Shown here: one piece after another, positions 21,403-22,005 of the stretch
How the letters are laid out: each line of letters starts with the position of its first letter
Position numbering within the stretch: the stretch's first letter is position 1
IMG/VR virus record: IMGVR_UViG_3300037324_000014
Location: 1-22,005 of that record
Source: a virus
Length of the DNA stretch: 22,005 nt
Reading direction: 5' to 3' (one strand)
Made by a program: the position numbers and the translations under genes
Notes under the pieces: model-generated
What the model was told of the DNA's origin: nothing
Database searches by the model: none
What the model saw: only the letters and a program-made list of their open reading frames with translations

Positions 21403-22005
21403 TTAGCGCATTAATTCAAAGTCTGAATTTCCCTGCAAGTGATAATACACATTGTATCGGAGCGCATCAATTAAATGATTCCAATCATCCTTGTATGTTT
21501 TTGAGCCTTTATCTGCGTACACGTGATTATTAAATTCTTTCACTAAGTTTATACTTATCGGGTCTACTATTATTTCGTAGTCCTGCAAAAACATTATTCC
21601 GGCGGTTATACTTCCAGCACCTTTTTTGACTCCTTCAATATTACAATCAACTGCCAGCTCTGAAATTAAACGAGGCTCTGCACTATCCGCAATAATTAAT
21701 TTGTTACCGCAAAATGTTTTGTTTATTTCGGCTATCTGCGAAGTTTTTAAACTAGGCTTATATAATAATTCTTTTGCGTATATTTTTTTTAGTTTCTTAT
21801 CAATGGCAACTTCTACTAGGGTAGTTGGATCGCTTGAAAATCCATAATCTTGCCCGAAGGAAGTCTGTAAATTGTCAGGATTAAATGGTCCATATTTCCA
21901 ATTTTCAATAACAACGCCCTCCGCTTTGTTAAGCCATCCACCCAAATACTTGTGCTTATATTTTTTAAAGTCTGTTTTTTTTACACCTTCTATTTTGTTT
22001 AAAAA
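21403..22005 (-). CDS. terL: Terminase large subunit, C-terminal nuclease part (5' end beyond window)
   Basis: The minus-strand frame stays open from the right edge to the stop at 21403 (200 residues), so only the C-terminal part is present. It shows the RNase H-like nuclease of large terminases: FGQDYGFSSDPTTLVEV with a catalytic Asp, LIIADSAEPRLISEL with a second Asp, and DDWNHLIDALRY with the third, the acidic triad that binds metal and cuts packaged DNA. The pattern GxDYGF ... ADSAEP ... HxxDAxRY is that of PBSX-type terminases. The ATPase half lies to the right of the window. The tail module follows after 42 bases. Confidence 0.9.
   Translation of the reverse strand, partial: FLNKIEGVKKTDFKKYKHKYLGGWLNKAEGVVIENWKYGPFNPDNLQTSFGQDYGFSSDPTTLVEVAIDKKLKKIYAKELLYKPSLKTSQIAEINKTFCGNKLIIADSAEPRLISELAVDCNIEGVKKGAGSITAGIMFLQDYEIIVDPISINLVKEFNNHVYADKGSKTYKDDWNHLIDALRYNVYYHLQGNSDFELMR

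Noticed and set aside
1-22005. CRISPR array, insertion sequence or intact defence system
   Set aside because: No regularly spaced repeats with spacers, no transposase motif and no recognisable defence genes were seen; all genes fit a phage genome.

Overview
The window is part of the genome of a temperate, long-tailed (siphovirus-like) phage of a Bacteroidota host, most likely Flavobacteriia. The evidence is a strongly AT-rich sequence, start codons preceded by A-rich leaders instead of Shine-Dalgarno sites, a Bacteroidota-type promoter (TTG-N19-TAnnTTTG) driving the early operon, a DUF4468-like secreted protein, an integrase of the flavobacterial type, and structural proteins of types I recognise from flavobacterial phages. 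Family calls are from reading motifs, not from a search.

Layout. Positions 1-1653 (minus strand) hold an early lytic operon of six small, tightly packed genes, the last open at the window edge. Positions 1654-1781 are the genetic switch: an early promoter with a 20-bp palindrome between its two boxes. Positions 1782-3281 (plus) are the lysogeny operon: an S24/LexA-type repressor, a second small helix-turn-helix protein related to the repressor N-terminus, and a secreted DUF4468-like protein that looks like a lysogenic cargo gene. Positions 3281-3523 form an attP site: a 3' fragment of a CAU-anticodon tRNA gene, flanked by direct repeats that look like integrase arm sites and by an inverted repeat. 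The tyrosine recombinase follows (plus strand). Because phage genes lie on both sides of this att site, the sequence appears to be a non-integrated (virion, circular or induced) genome.

Positions 4779-22005 (minus) are the late region, read from right to left. It contains: terminase large subunit (partial); tail module (assembly chaperones with a probable -1 frameshift, tail terminator and completion proteins, two large tail proteins, tape measure); head module (XkdF-like protease with fused scaffold, major capsid protein, major tail protein); portal module (small protein, portal with a C-terminal MuF-like domain, connector, a tail-tube paralogue); tail fibre with an S74 chaperone domain plus a fibre accessory protein; lysis cassette (two small membrane proteins, T7-type amidase, and a lipoprotein with a C-terminal membrane segment resembling a unimolecular spanin); and a metallophosphoesterase that converges on the integrase.

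The most notable signal is a 34-bp element found directly before the first gene of the tail, head and portal modules, with identical internal spacing in all three copies. It fits a phage late promoter placed so close to the ATG that the transcripts could be leaderless. Two hairpin terminators close the capsid and tail-tube genes, and one of them abuts a copy of this element. Other points of interest are the attP architecture, a probable internal scaffold start, the candidate spanin, and the unusual order terminase-tail-head-portal. No stretch over 300 bases is without a feature.
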